Part shown: one piece after another, positions 1-8,041 of the stretch
Layout of the letters: every line of letters begins with the position of its first letter
Position numbering within the stretch: position 1 is the first letter of the stretch
From: CAZUCE01 sp964619265
Lineage (GTDB): Bacteria; Planctomycetota; UBA1135; GCA-002686595
Assembly: GCA_964619265.1 (NCBI GenBank)
Contig: CAZUCE010000039.1
Span: 1 to 39,133 of the forward strand
Length of the DNA stretch: 39,133 bases
Direction: 5' to 3'
Program-made: the position numbers and the translations under genes
The notes under the pieces: generated by a model
The model's database searches: none
Told to the model about the DNA's origin: nothing
The model's input: only the letters and a program-made list of their open reading frames with translations

Positions 1-345
1 GTGTCCGAGGGGCTCATGGGGAGACCGGCGGGGGGGACGTGGGAGCGCGGCGCCCCAGGTAAGAGACACCTCCGTACTCTACGCAGTCTGGCCTCTTCGT
101 GAAAAGGGCGAAGCGTGCGGAACGCCATTCCATTTAGCTATAGCCCCGTAGCGATAGCCCTGGTTGTCCTAGGCCCCTTTGCTATAGGCGCAACGGCCAA
201 GGGGGGAACCCGCTGGCCCCAAAACCTTGCAAAGGAGACCTTGCATCCAGGGACGATGCAGGACTCATAGTAAGAGCATGAGCACCGAACTGACCCGAAG
301 ACTGAGACCGTTGATTGGAGCGGCTCCCAAGCGGGGGGATCGCTA
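1..345. other. Left-edge non-coding stretch
   Basis: I see no convincing gene here. The open frames that cross it have no recognisable domain and run antisense into the histidine phosphatase gene. A short A/T-richer patch around 133-190 contains two copies of GCTATAG (137-143 and 181-187) and could belong to a promoter, but no clear -35/-10 pair can be assigned. Confidence 0.4.
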
Positions 346-1101
346 GTGCCGAAGCAGAAACAGCCCGAGGTGAGCGGCGCGGTTCGCACGCGCATTCACT
401 TGGTGCGACATGGGCTCGTGGACAAGACTTGGAGCGGCCGGCTCTATGGGTGCCTGGACGTCCCTTTGTCGAGCGAAGGTCGCGATCAAGCCCAAGCCGC
501 CGCGCAACGTCTTCGAATTGGGCCGCACGGATCGGAGCCAGAGCTCTTGGATTTGATCGTCCATTCGGGCCTCGAACGAGCCGCCTTCGGCGCCGAATCC
601 ATCGCCGATGGCCTGGCCATGCCGTCCAGGCCGCGCGTTGAGGTCGATCTGCGCGAGCTGGATCGTGGCGCTTGGGCAGGGCTTCGGGCGGAAGAGCTCG
701 AGGAGCGGTCCCCGGGGGCTTTGGAGCGCTGGTATGCAGAGCCGGACCGCAATCGTCCGCCCGGTGGCGAAAACCTGGACGATCTGGCCGGGCGCGTCCT
801 GCCGGTCCTCGACCGCCTAGCCGCCGAATTCCCCGGCGGGGAGGTCGCCCTGGTGGCACACGGATGGGTCGTCCGCGTCGTGCTTCTCGAAGCCCTTGGC
901 TTGCCGCGGTCGGCAGCGACCCGGCTGCGCGTACCACCTGCTTCGATTCACACCGTGGATTGGCCATCCCAGCCTTCTGGAGCCCCTCGAGCCGCGCCCA
1001 TCCTGATTGGCCTCGACACCGATCAACCCCGTCGGCCCAACCGCGGCTGGTACGCCATGCCGCCCCGGCCTTCACGCCCCCACCCAAAAGCGACCTCCTA
1101 G
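346..1101 (+). CDS. Histidine phosphatase family protein (phosphoglycerate mutase-like)
   Basis: This is a cytosolic-looking 251-residue protein of the histidine phosphatase (RHG) superfamily, which transfers phosphate through a phospho-histidine. The catalytic RHG motif is at residues 21-23 in the context LVRHG. The downstream substrate loop is present (GxLDVPLSSEGRDQA, about residues 35-50), as is the second catalytic histidine in VAHG near residue 170. Bacterial relatives include CobC (alpha-ribazole phosphatase), GpmB and general phosphatases. The sequence does not separate these, although a cobalamin riboswitch lies about 6.5 kb away. The start is GTG at 346 with a G-rich stretch (333-339) in front. 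The last 40 residues are proline/arginine-rich and probably disordered. It stands alone, with no partner on the same strand. Confidence 0.85.
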   Translation: MPKQKQPEVSGAVRTRIHLVRHGLVDKTWSGRLYGCLDVPLSSEGRDQAQAAAQRLRIGPHGSEPELLDLIVHSGLERAAFGAESIADGLAMPSRPRVEVDLRELDRGAWAGLRAEELEERSPGALERWYAEPDRNRPPGGENLDDLAGRVLPVLDRLAAEFPGGEVALVAHGWVVRVVLLEALGLPRSAATRLRVPPASIHTVDWPSQPSGAPRAAPILIGLDTDQPRRPNRGWYAMPPRPSRPHPKATS

Positions 1102-1139
1102 AAAGTGCGTTCAGGCCGGCGGCCCGAATCCACCCTCGG

Positions 1140-1433
1140 TCAGTTGTCGGAGGGTCCTTTCGGCGGCTGCTTCGGTCCCGGCCCAAAGCCCCCAAAAGGT
1201 CCGCCCGCCGCTGGCCCTGAGCCGCCTCGGAACCCCTCCAGCAAGCGCTTGAGCTCAAACAGGCCTTCGCCAGCGTGGTAGCTGAGCCAGACGAAATAAC
1301 AGTCGACGTTGTCGACCGGATCGTCGACTTCGAACGCAGCCTTGCAGGTCAAATCGCAGGGCCGGTCGCCGTCGAGAAAGCAGCGTTTCGAGGATTGCGC
1401 CAAGTTGGGTGGCTGTTCAGAGGTGATTCCCAA
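1140..1433 (-). CDS. Small cysteine-containing hypothetical protein
   Basis: This 97-residue ORF starts at TTG and has the GC-rich third positions expected of a coding frame here. It contains a compact segment with cysteines (CFLDGDRPCDLTC, then DCYFVWLSYHAGEG) followed by a glycine/proline-rich tail. The frame stays open upstream to 1550 and includes plausible protein text (FDIRCGSGQLG) but no ATG or GTG. The true start may therefore be further up, or the gene may be a remnant that has lost its beginning. No family is recognised. It converges on the histidine phosphatase gene with a 38-nt gap. Confidence 0.4.
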   Translation of the reverse strand: MGITSEQPPNLAQSSKRCFLDGDRPCDLTCKAAFEVDDPVDNVDCYFVWLSYHAGEGLFELKRLLEGFRGGSGPAAGGPFGGFGPGPKQPPKGPSDN

Positions 1434-1858
1434 TTGCCCCGAGCCGCAACGAATGTCGAAGCGACCGTAGGCAGGAGCGCACCAGCCTAGTTCCGCGAAG
1501 GGTTGGGGTCGAACGGTGCGCCGAATCGGGGACGCCCGGGAGCAACCGCGCTAAGCCAGGAGCTTGGACTTGCGCTACGGGAGAAGGCCAAGGCCAAGGC
1601 CGATCAGCTAGACGGCTCGGGCGGACAACTCGAAGAGGCAACTCGCCGGAAGCCTGCACCCGAAAGGGACTCGCAAGGGGCTCCGGGAGCGCCCAGGGCC
1701 TGCCTTCTGGGTTTGTACAGAACATACATTATCAGACACAACATCCACCCACCGAGAATCCCCCGCAAGCCGTCCGGCACGTACCTCTTCCCGCCTTTCG
1801 CACCCGCCCGGGTCCTCAGGCTTCCGCCATCGCCTCCCGGTCCCGATGCTCGGAGGCC
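1434..1858. other. Intergenic stretch with an AT-rich island
   Basis: No supported gene lies here apart from the possible N-terminal extension of the small minus-strand ORF. Positions 1711-1745 form an unusually A/T-rich island in this GC-rich DNA, with TTGTAC at 1713-1718 and CATTAT at 1727-1732. It is the best candidate for promoter DNA of the lipoprotein gene at 1859, but the spacing of these two hexamers does not fit a standard sigma-70 promoter. Confidence 0.3.
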
Positions 1859-2485
1859 ATGCGCTGCTTCTCCGCTCTCCTTCGCTTCCGGCCCCTCGCC
1901 TTCCTGAACGCCCTCGCGCTGCTAGCGATAGCCGGTGCGCTGCCCAGTTGTTCGTTTGGCAATTCAGGTCATCGGGTCCCCACCGTCCCGGACGTCCAGA
2001 CGAGTTTGGCTCCCTTCGAGGAGGTCCACACCGATTGGAAGCAGCGCTTGGAGACGCCCTACGTGTATCTCGAAATGCAGGGCAGCTACGCCGAGGTTGG
2101 GTCGTTCCTGCCTTCGCTGCTGGACCACTGTCGAGCCCAAGGCATCAAGCCGGCCGGTCCGCCCTTCGGTCTGTTTTACGACGACCCCTTGCGGGTGCCC
2201 GCCGCCGAACTCCGCTCCCGGCTCTGCCTCCCTGTCCATCAGCTCGAAGCCGTGGCCGAGCCGCTTGGCTTCGACTTACTCCCGTCCGCCGACGTGGCCT
2301 ATGCCCGGGTCGCGGGTCCCTACCCCGAAGTGCCGAAGAGCTACCCGGGCGTGTTCGACTACCTCCGAGAACACAGTTGGGTCCTCGAGCCCCCGATTCG
2401 GGAGATCTACCTCGTCGACCCCGGACAGGTGCAGTCCTTCGATCAGTTGATCACCGAAGTGCAGATGCCCTGGCGGGCGCTCTAG
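1859..2485 (+). CDS. Exported lipoprotein with GyrI/AraC effector-binding-like domain
   Basis: This 208-residue protein has a hydrophobic signal segment (residues 8-28) ending in a lipobox-like LPSC with the acceptor cysteine at 31, so it is probably lipid-anchored. The body has the pattern of the GyrI-like/AraC effector-binding fold: a first half with YVYLEMQGSYAEVG and PPFGLFYDD, and a second with YARVAGPYPEV and a closing strand IREIYLVDP. That fold usually binds small hydrophobic or drug-like ligands in the cytoplasm. Export is unusual for it and suggests ligand capture in the periplasm. A GGAGG sits only 2 nt before the ATG at 1859, so the start is not certain. It converges on the 2580-4376 gene. 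Confidence 0.75.
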   Translation: MRCFSALLRFRPLAFLNALALLAIAGALPSCSFGNSGHRVPTVPDVQTSLAPFEEVHTDWKQRLETPYVYLEMQGSYAEVGSFLPSLLDHCRAQGIKPAGPPFGLFYDDPLRVPAAELRSRLCLPVHQLEAVAEPLGFDLLPSADVAYARVAGPYPEVPKSYPGVFDYLREHSWVLEPPIREIYLVDPGQVQSFDQLITEVQMPWRAL

Positions 2486-2579
2486 CGCGATCCGCCCGCG
2501 GCTGCCTTGCCAGCTCGCCTCGCCCTAGCTCGGAAAAGGCGCTCGCTCCCCAAAACGCCGGCGAGCAAGCGGCCGCCTC

Positions 2580-4376
2580 TCAGCGCGCCAAATGCCCGTA
2601 GGCAGCCGGCCGTACCGCGCTGACCGTCCACTCCTCGCCGCTTCGCGAAACCCGGATCCAATCGCCGCCCCGCAGGTGCGGACGCGCCGCCTCGGGAAGG
2701 ATGGCTGGTTCAAACTCGCCGGCTTCGTCGAGCACGCCAAATCGCCCATCGGAAAGCTGCTCAAACAACTCGCGCCACTCCTCACGCGGTCCGGCTTCCA
2801 CTTCAGCCAACGCGGCACTGGCCAGGGCTAATCGCGGAAGCGAAGACTCCAGTTCGTCGTGAACAGCCTGGAAACTCGTCCATAGCGGATGGTCATGGTG
2901 CTCTTCAATCCACGCCGCGAAGGCGCGCGCGGTACGAAGGCCGCCGGAAGTCGATTTTTCCTCCGCCGCGCCTGACGGGCGGACCGGTTCGAGCACGACC
3001 TCCAAGAGCGCGGTCGTTTCAAGCTCTTCGACCGCGCAAAGGTCCTGTTGATTCTCGGCCAGCTGCTGCAGCAAGCCGCGTTGCAGTTCGGCCTGGTCTG
3101 CATCTTGGGTACCTAGCTCCCACAGATACTCTTCAACCAACGCACCGATCACGCCTGGAGTCGCCAGCGTTCGTTCGTCGCTATCGACCTCTTCCGATTC
3201 GATCCCCAGCTCGGCCTCCAGGGTTTTGAAGAGCAGTTCGAGATCCCCGCCGGCTTCGCGCGCTTGGTCGAAGTCCGCCAGGGCCTGCTCGACACGACTG
3301 CGCTCCACTCCGGTGTTCGCTTCAAAGACCGAATTGCCTTCGCGAGCCTCTTTCGCGCGCTGCGCCGCCGAGCGGAACCAGCTGAGTTGCTTGCTCGCGG
3401 CGGGCGATTCGGTTTGGGCCGAGGCCTTCTTCTCAGCCTCCGATTCGGGGCGCGCCAGACGAGCACTCCACAGAAGATGTAGCTCGCTGCGCAATTCGGC
3501 GAGGTCGACGGACGTATCGAAGGCGGCGCGTTCCATAAGCGCAGAAATCAACTCACCGGCCGGACCGCGATTTCCACCCGAGGCCGACACCGTCTTCGCG
3601 AAGGCGTCGAGCCAAGCGTCGATTTCCTCCGGCGGGAGAGACTCGGGGCCGCCGAGCTGCGCGCGCAGTCGATCTTCCACCTCGCCCGGTTGCTCGGCCG
3701 CGGCAGGCGCGCTGTTCCATCCGATCGAACCGGAGTGACTCTCGCGGGGCGCCGCAAAGAACATGCGCTCGAGCTCGCCCTGGGAAATCCGCAGCGTTCC
3801 GCGACGCGAGCCACGCAAACGTTCCAGATCTGCTTGCAAGGCTTCCACAAGCCGTTCGTCGCGGAAGATCGACACAGCTGGCGAAAGGTGGAACTGGGTG
3901 TCCCCAAGCGGATGGATCCGGCCGATCAACAGGTCGCCGACCTGGATGTCGTTCGAGGCGCTCGGCTCCGCGACCGGGTAGGAGCCGTGGCCGGCCAGGT
4001 CGTCGAGCCACAGTCCGCTGCCCGGTTCCACCGAAGTGACGCGGAACATGCCCGTCCAGGAGTGAAACAGGGATTCCCCCCAGCGCGCCTCCTCCGGCCC
4101 GACCCGTTCCCGCCAACTGTCCCCGGCCACCTGGGACGGCAGGTCTCCGAGCGCCTCGGAGGCATGCTCGAACAAAAACCACTCCAGATGCCTGCGGTCG
4201 GCCAGGATCAGCTCCTCCGGCGACGAAGAGCCTAGATCGCGGGGATCTTGCCCGGCGAAATACTCAGCTCGGCTCGTGGCCAGCTCGGCCGCCATGCCAG
4301 GCTGCTCCAGCACGTGTTCGGCGAAGCTCTGGAAGCCCCGCTCGAGCGGGTGCCATTCGGGGTTCGGAGGGGTCAT
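2580..4376 (-). CDS. Hypothetical 598-residue acidic protein
   Basis: I do not recognise this family. The protein is long, acidic and soluble, with no signal peptide or membrane segment. The first 190 residues look globular: a helical start with EWFLFEHASEALG near residue 65, then strand-rich segments such as FRVTSVEPGSGLWLDDL and VGDLLIGRIHPLGDTQFHLSPAV (about 110-170). This resembles the arrangement seen in some SEC-C-associated proteins, but no SEC-C cysteine motif is present. The middle (about 250-480) is rich in E, A, L and S and probably forms long helices. A short strand-rich module closes the protein (FGVLDEAGEFEPAILPE, then GGDWIRVSRSGEEWTVSAV). The start is ATG at 4376. It is divergent from the cvpA-like gene. 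Confidence 0.7.
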   Translation of the reverse strand: MTPPNPEWHPLERGFQSFAEHVLEQPGMAAELATSRAEYFAGQDPRDLGSSSPEELILADRRHLEWFLFEHASEALGDLPSQVAGDSWRERVGPEEARWGESLFHSWTGMFRVTSVEPGSGLWLDDLAGHGSYPVAEPSASNDIQVGDLLIGRIHPLGDTQFHLSPAVSIFRDERLVEALQADLERLRGSRRGTLRISQGELERMFFAAPRESHSGSIGWNSAPAAAEQPGEVEDRLRAQLGGPESLPPEEIDAWLDAFAKTVSASGGNRGPAGELISALMERAAFDTSVDLAELRSELHLLWSARLARPESEAEKKASAQTESPAASKQLSWFRSAAQRAKEAREGNSVFEANTGVERSRVEQALADFDQAREAGGDLELLFKTLEAELGIESEEVDSDERTLATPGVIGALVEEYLWELGTQDADQAELQRGLLQQLAENQQDLCAVEELETTALLEVVLEPVRPSGAAEEKSTSGGLRTARAFAAWIEEHHDHPLWTSFQAVHDELESSLPRLALASAALAEVEAGPREEWRELFEQLSDGRFGVLDEAGEFEPAILPEAARPHLRGGDWIRVSRSGEEWTVSAVRPAAYGHLAR

Positions 4377-4583
4377 CGGAGGGTTCCACGCAGTCTTGGG
4401 AGTCCTAGGATACAGATGGACCCACCAGGAGTCCGCGGACCTTCACGGATCCCGCGCCGTCGCCCGGGTGATTCCAAGGTCCACCTTCGAGCCGACCCGG
4501 TTCAGCTCGGACCCTTCCTGCTCGGCCGCGCTCTGCCTGGCCCGGGTAGCTCCCACCCTTGACTTGCTGCGAGGAACGCTCAC

Positions 4584-5237
4584 GTGCTGCTCCAGATCCC
4601 CAACCCCGAAGCTCTCGGCGAGTGGTTCGGCTCGCTGAACCTGCTCGGGATCGATGGCTTCGGCCTCGTCCTGATTCTCGGGTTCACTTTGCTTGGCGCT
4701 TGGCGCGGCCTTTGGTGGCAAGTGTTGCGGCTCACCGGTCTGGTCGTGGCCGCCTGGGCGGCCAGCTCCCTCACTCCCGACCTGGCTCTGCGTTGGTCGA
4801 GCGAAACCACCGAGATCGATCCGCGCTTGGTTCGCGGGTTTGTTTGGATCGGGTTGTTCTTCCTGGGCCTCGGGTTGTTCGCTCTGCTCGGTCGGTTGGG
4901 TCAACGCCTGCTGCGGGCCATGCACCTCGCTGCCTGGGATCGCTTGGGCGGCGCTGCGGCCGGGGCCCTGACCGGCCTGGTCCTGCACGCCGCCCTGGTG
5001 GCCTCGATCGCCCACCTCGGCACTCCGAGCTTCGCCGACGACACGTTGCTCGGCACGCGCTCCGGCACGCTTTACGGCGTGCTCTCGGATCGAGTCCCCC
5101 TGCTGCTTGCAGATGGGCGCTCCGCGGATTTCAGTTGGAACAACTGGGATTCGCCAGAATGGAATTCAGAGCCGCCTCCCCCGGAACCAGCTAACGAGTC
5201 CGAGGTCGAAGCGGGGGCACCGTCTCTCGTGCGTTGA
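4584..5237 (+). CDS. CvpA family membrane protein
   Basis: This is a 217-residue integral membrane protein with the CvpA (colicin V production protein) layout. Four hydrophobic segments lie at about residues 22-42, 48-66, 84-106 and 122-146. The first contains the family-type GFTLLGAWRGLWWQVLRLTGL, in which a glycine/arginine turn joins helices one and two. The family is linked to envelope homeostasis and colicin export, but its biochemistry is not settled. The C-terminal 60 residues are polar and proline-rich, outside the conserved domain. The GTG start at 4584 is supported by GAGGAA at 4571-4576, seven bases upstream. It converges on the multihaem gene. Confidence 0.8.
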   Translation: MLLQIPNPEALGEWFGSLNLLGIDGFGLVLILGFTLLGAWRGLWWQVLRLTGLVVAAWAASSLTPDLALRWSSETTEIDPRLVRGFVWIGLFFLGLGLFALLGRLGQRLLRAMHLAAWDRLGGAAAGALTGLVLHAALVASIAHLGTPSFADDTLLGTRSGTLYGVLSDRVPLLLADGRSADFSWNNWDSPEWNSEPPPPEPANESEVEAGAPSLVR

Positions 5238-5274
5238 GCCGCTCGTACGTTCAGCCTTGCCTACGCTAGATTTC

Positions 5275-5313
5275 GCGTGCGAGGAGCTCGGCGCAAACCC
5301 TGCTCCTCCGCGC
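5275..5313. terminator. Hairpin between convergent genes
   Basis: GAGGAGC (5281-5287) and GCTCCTC (5302-5308) form a 7-bp stem, extended imperfectly by the flanking GCG/CGC bases. It lies between the convergent cvpA-like gene and the multihaem gene, where a shared terminator would be expected. There is no T-tract on either side, so this is a candidate only. Confidence 0.4.
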
Positions 5314-5315
5314 TG

Positions 5316-7469
5316 TCAGCGGGGAGCTAGACCTGAGATTTCGTTCATCAACGCCCGCAGGTAAGGCTCCGCCTCGGGGTGGCGTTCGCAGTGGGCGCGC
5401 AGGGCGTCGAGCGCCCCCAGCCGATCCCCGCTCGCGAGCGCCGCTCGCGCGATCAGCTCGGCGTTCTTCGGCGAGCTGGGGTCCAGAGAGTAGGCCTCGA
5501 GCGCGGCGATCCCCGCGTCCCCGGGGCGGATCTCGATCAAGGACTCGGCCAACAGCGTCCACGCCAGAGGATCGCCCTTGGCCTGCTGAACGACTTTCTC
5601 GAGGAGCATCGCCGCGTCCTCATAGCGCCCCACTTCGATCAAGAGGCTGGCGTGAAACAAGCGTGAGCGCGTGCCGCCTCCGGAAGCGACCCAGTTTTCG
5701 CTGGCCCGCAAGGCACCCGCCAGGTCGCCCGCCCCTTGGAGGCTGACGGCGATCCGCTGCCAGGGGGGATCCACTCGAGCTTCCAGCCGCTCCGCCTGAG
5801 CTTCCAAGTACGCAATGAACTGCGGGGAGCCTTCCCCGGGTGCGGGCAGCGGTGGACACTGAACAGCCAGTAGCTTCTCTTCGCGGTTTTCCTGGAATTT
5901 CGGGTCGTGTTGCTTGTTGTGACAGTCCGCGCAGGCGTCCGGCGCGTAGCGGAATTTCTCTCCGAACAGGTTGCGGGGGTGTCCATTCGCGTGATCCGCT
6001 CCAGGGCCGTGACAAGCCGCGCATTGGACGTTCTCAAACCCCAAGGCCGTCGGAGGTGCCACCCAACCACCCAATTCCCTGTAGCCCACGGTGTGACACT
6101 TCGCACACTCCGCATCGAGGTGCTGGTTTGTCACTTCGAGGCTCCGGTAGGCGCGGCTGTGCCGGGTCGCCTTCCAAAACTCGTACTGAGCCGGATGACA
6201 TCCAGCACACGAAGCAGCACCCGCAAAATGATCGTTCGGCGGAGGGTTTTCGGCCCGCGGACTCCCCCACAGCTCTCCAAGCTGCTCGTGATACCGATCC
6301 ACCTGCACCAACGCAGCTTCACTGCGCCCGATCCCCGGGTACATCGGTACGTGGACTGAGGAGAAACGGTTGACCGGAGGCGGAGACTCCAGGCCGGCGA
6401 GAAGTTCGAGGCCGCGATTCAGCCCATCTTCGTTGACGATTTTCCGGCGCAAATACTCATCGCTACCGAGAACCGGCTCCTTTCCGGTCAGATTCGCTAG
6501 CGAAGTCTCGACGACCTCCAACTCCAAGAGCAAGTGATTGCGATCGCTGGCATTGAACCAAGGCTTCTGTGGATTGTGGAGCGTTTCAAGATCTTCGATC
6601 CAAAGGTCGATGCGACCGCCGCGACTGCCCTTGACCGCCAGGTGACTGAGCGGTACGCCCGCCGGCTGCATGGTTGCCCGGGCCAGGTCTTCGTCGGGAT
6701 GCAACGTCAAAAGAAGGTCGATGCCATCGACTTCCCTGGCCAAGCGCAGGGCCCGCTCGGTTCCGACGTGTGCGAGGCCTACGATCAAATCCACCTGCCC
6801 CTCCAGCTCAGCGACAGCGCTGCGCGCTTCGAGCAAGAAACTCCGCAGCTCGTAGCCGCTGCGTTTCGCAGCATTCGAAGCCACCACGGTCTCGGGCCCA
6901 TCGATGCGCTGGTGCTCGAGGCGGCCCCCGAGAACCGCAAAGACACCTATCCGCAACCCGTCGCGCTCGATGATGCGCGTAGCCGGAAACGGGCGCTCGC
7001 CGGTCTCCGCGTGAAACAGGTTCGCGCAAAGCAGCGGAATCCCGTGCTGGCTGGCAAGCTCGGCGAGCGGTTCGACGCCCAGTTCGAGGTCGAGACAGCC
7101 AACCGCCATGGCTTCGGGTGCCAAGCCCCCCCACACTTCGAGCATCGCACCGGCCTTGAGCGGCAGTTGTTCGCGAATGTCCGCGGACTCCCGGGCCGTG
7201 TCGACGAACAGATCCCCGAGATCGAAGAACAAGGTCGAAGGGTGCTGGGCTCGCTCCCGCTCGACCCACGCGGCCAGGCGATCGACGCCACCGAAGCGGC
7301 CTGCCACACAACCGCAAGGCTCGAGAAAGCCGTCGACGCTGCCGGTGAACAGGATCCGCAAATCCGATTCGCGCTGGTCCCCTGAGACGGCTCGATCACA
7401 ACCGGGCGAGAGACCGAGGAGCGATGCGAGAAGCAAGACACCGATCGTGGCGGCGCGGAAACGGTTCAT
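5316..7469 (-). CDS. Tetrahaem c-type cytochrome fused to a UshA-like metallophosphatase domain and TPR tail (lipoprotein)
   Basis: This is a 717-residue exported protein in three parts. A signal segment ends in a lipobox-like LSPGC (Cys24). Residues about 36-330 follow the 5'-nucleotidase/UshA metallophosphatase pattern (ILFTGSVDG, FFDLGDLF, GLAHVGTE, GIDLLLTLHP). Several metal-ligand positions are altered: the usual DxH is SVDG and the usual GNHE is GCLD. An EPCGC motif sits at 50-54. Four haem-binding motifs follow, CAGCH, CAKCH, CAACH and CADCH, at about 420, 454, 482 and 511, spaced as in cytochrome c554-type domains. Residues about 560-710 are TPR-like. I chose the ATG at 7469 because the signal peptide begins there; a GTG at 7502 adds 11 residues. 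It is probably a periplasmic or surface electron-transfer protein with unknown substrate. Confidence 0.85.
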   Translation of the reverse strand: MNRFRAATIGVLLLASLLGLSPGCDRAVSGDQRESDLRILFTGSVDGFLEPCGCVAGRFGGVDRLAAWVERERAQHPSTLFFDLGDLFVDTARESADIREQLPLKAGAMLEVWGGLAPEAMAVGCLDLELGVEPLAELASQHGIPLLCANLFHAETGERPFPATRIIERDGLRIGVFAVLGGRLEHQRIDGPETVVASNAAKRSGYELRSFLLEARSAVAELEGQVDLIVGLAHVGTERALRLAREVDGIDLLLTLHPDEDLARATMQPAGVPLSHLAVKGSRGGRIDLWIEDLETLHNPQKPWFNASDRNHLLLELEVVETSLANLTGKEPVLGSDEYLRRKIVNEDGLNRGLELLAGLESPPPVNRFSSVHVPMYPGIGRSEAALVQVDRYHEQLGELWGSPRAENPPPNDHFAGAASCAGCHPAQYEFWKATRHSRAYRSLEVTNQHLDAECAKCHTVGYRELGGWVAPPTALGFENVQCAACHGPGADHANGHPRNLFGEKFRYAPDACADCHNKQHDPKFQENREEKLLAVQCPPLPAPGEGSPQFIAYLEAQAERLEARVDPPWQRIAVSLQGAGDLAGALRASENWVASGGGTRSRLFHASLLIEVGRYEDAAMLLEKVVQQAKGDPLAWTLLAESLIEIRPGDAGIAALEAYSLDPSSPKNAELIARAALASGDRLGALDALRAHCERHPEAEPYLRALMNEISGLAPR

Positions 7470-7659
7470 CGGAGCTGAGGTCGGGAAGGAGATTCGGGGC
7501 ACAACCGCAGGCCGGGTTCGGCCGGGAGGGAGGATCGGTGCGCTCCCGGGGCGGGGGGGAGCCGTCGCTGCACTTGGGCCCGCGACTGGCCCGGCGCTGT
7601 ACGCGCGAAACCGAAGCCGGTGAGAGCTAGCGACCTCGCACGGGATGGGATAGGATCAC

Positions 7660-7880
7660 AGCTTCAAAACCATAGACGGAAGGCCGCGGGGAAGCCGGTG
7701 TGAATCCGGCACGGTCCCGCCACTGTGAGCCGCTATGCCACTCCCCTCTCAGGAGACTCCCCTAGGGAGTCTCCGGGTCACTGGGATCCCATCTCTCGAC
7801 AAGGTTCGGGGGCCGGACCTGGGAAGGCCGGGAGGAGTCGGTCGGCGCGAGTCAGGAAATCTGCGGCCCTCTGGAATCGC
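7660..7880 (+). promoter_or_regulatory. Cobalamin (adenosylcobalamin-class) riboswitch
   Basis: The class hallmarks are present in order. The conserved core hairpin GCCGG-TGTGAAT-CCGGC is at 7694-7710, followed immediately by ACGGTCCCGCCACTGT. A variable peripheral region contains a perfect 10-bp hairpin at 7752-7774. The B12-box-like GAGTCAGGAAATCTGC is at 7849-7864. In known examples B12 binding represses the downstream gene by terminating transcription or hiding the ribosome site. The gene that follows is the secreted protein at 8042. The outer limits given are approximate because the closing P1 stem is not clear by eye. Confidence 0.93.
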
Positions 7881-7921
7881 TCTGGCTCGAGGACTGGCCT
7901 TCGGAGGACGACTGATCGCGA

Positions 7922-7948
7922 TGCGCGGGTTCCGTTTGGAATCGCGCA
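7922..7948 (+). promoter_or_regulatory. Possible expression-platform hairpin of the riboswitch
   Basis: TGCGCG (7922-7927) pairs with CGCGCA (7943-7948), and TTCC (7930-7933) pairs with GGAA (7938-7941) around a GTTT loop. It lies between the B12 box and the start codon at 8042. No T-tract follows, so control of translation or a Rho-dependent mechanism is as likely as intrinsic termination. Confidence 0.4.
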
Positions 7949-8041
7949 GGAGCGGGAAGGGACCCTGCGGACACCGGAATTCCAAGGGTGGTTCGTCTCC
8001 ACAAACCCCTTCCCCGGGCGCCGCTCGGCGCCCAACTTTCC

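Noticed and set aside
182..1258. 358-residue minus-strand open frame opposite the histidine phosphatase
   Set aside because: Arginine/proline/serine-rich shadow of a gene with clear RHG motifs on the other strand.
1713..1732. TTGTAC and CATTAT as a sigma-70 promoter
   Set aside because: Only 8 bp separate the two hexamers, too close for a standard promoter; kept only as an AT-rich island.
7108..7623. 171-residue plus-strand frame before the riboswitch
   Set aside because: It overlaps the start of the multihaem gene on the other strand and has a serine/arginine-rich, domain-free sequence.
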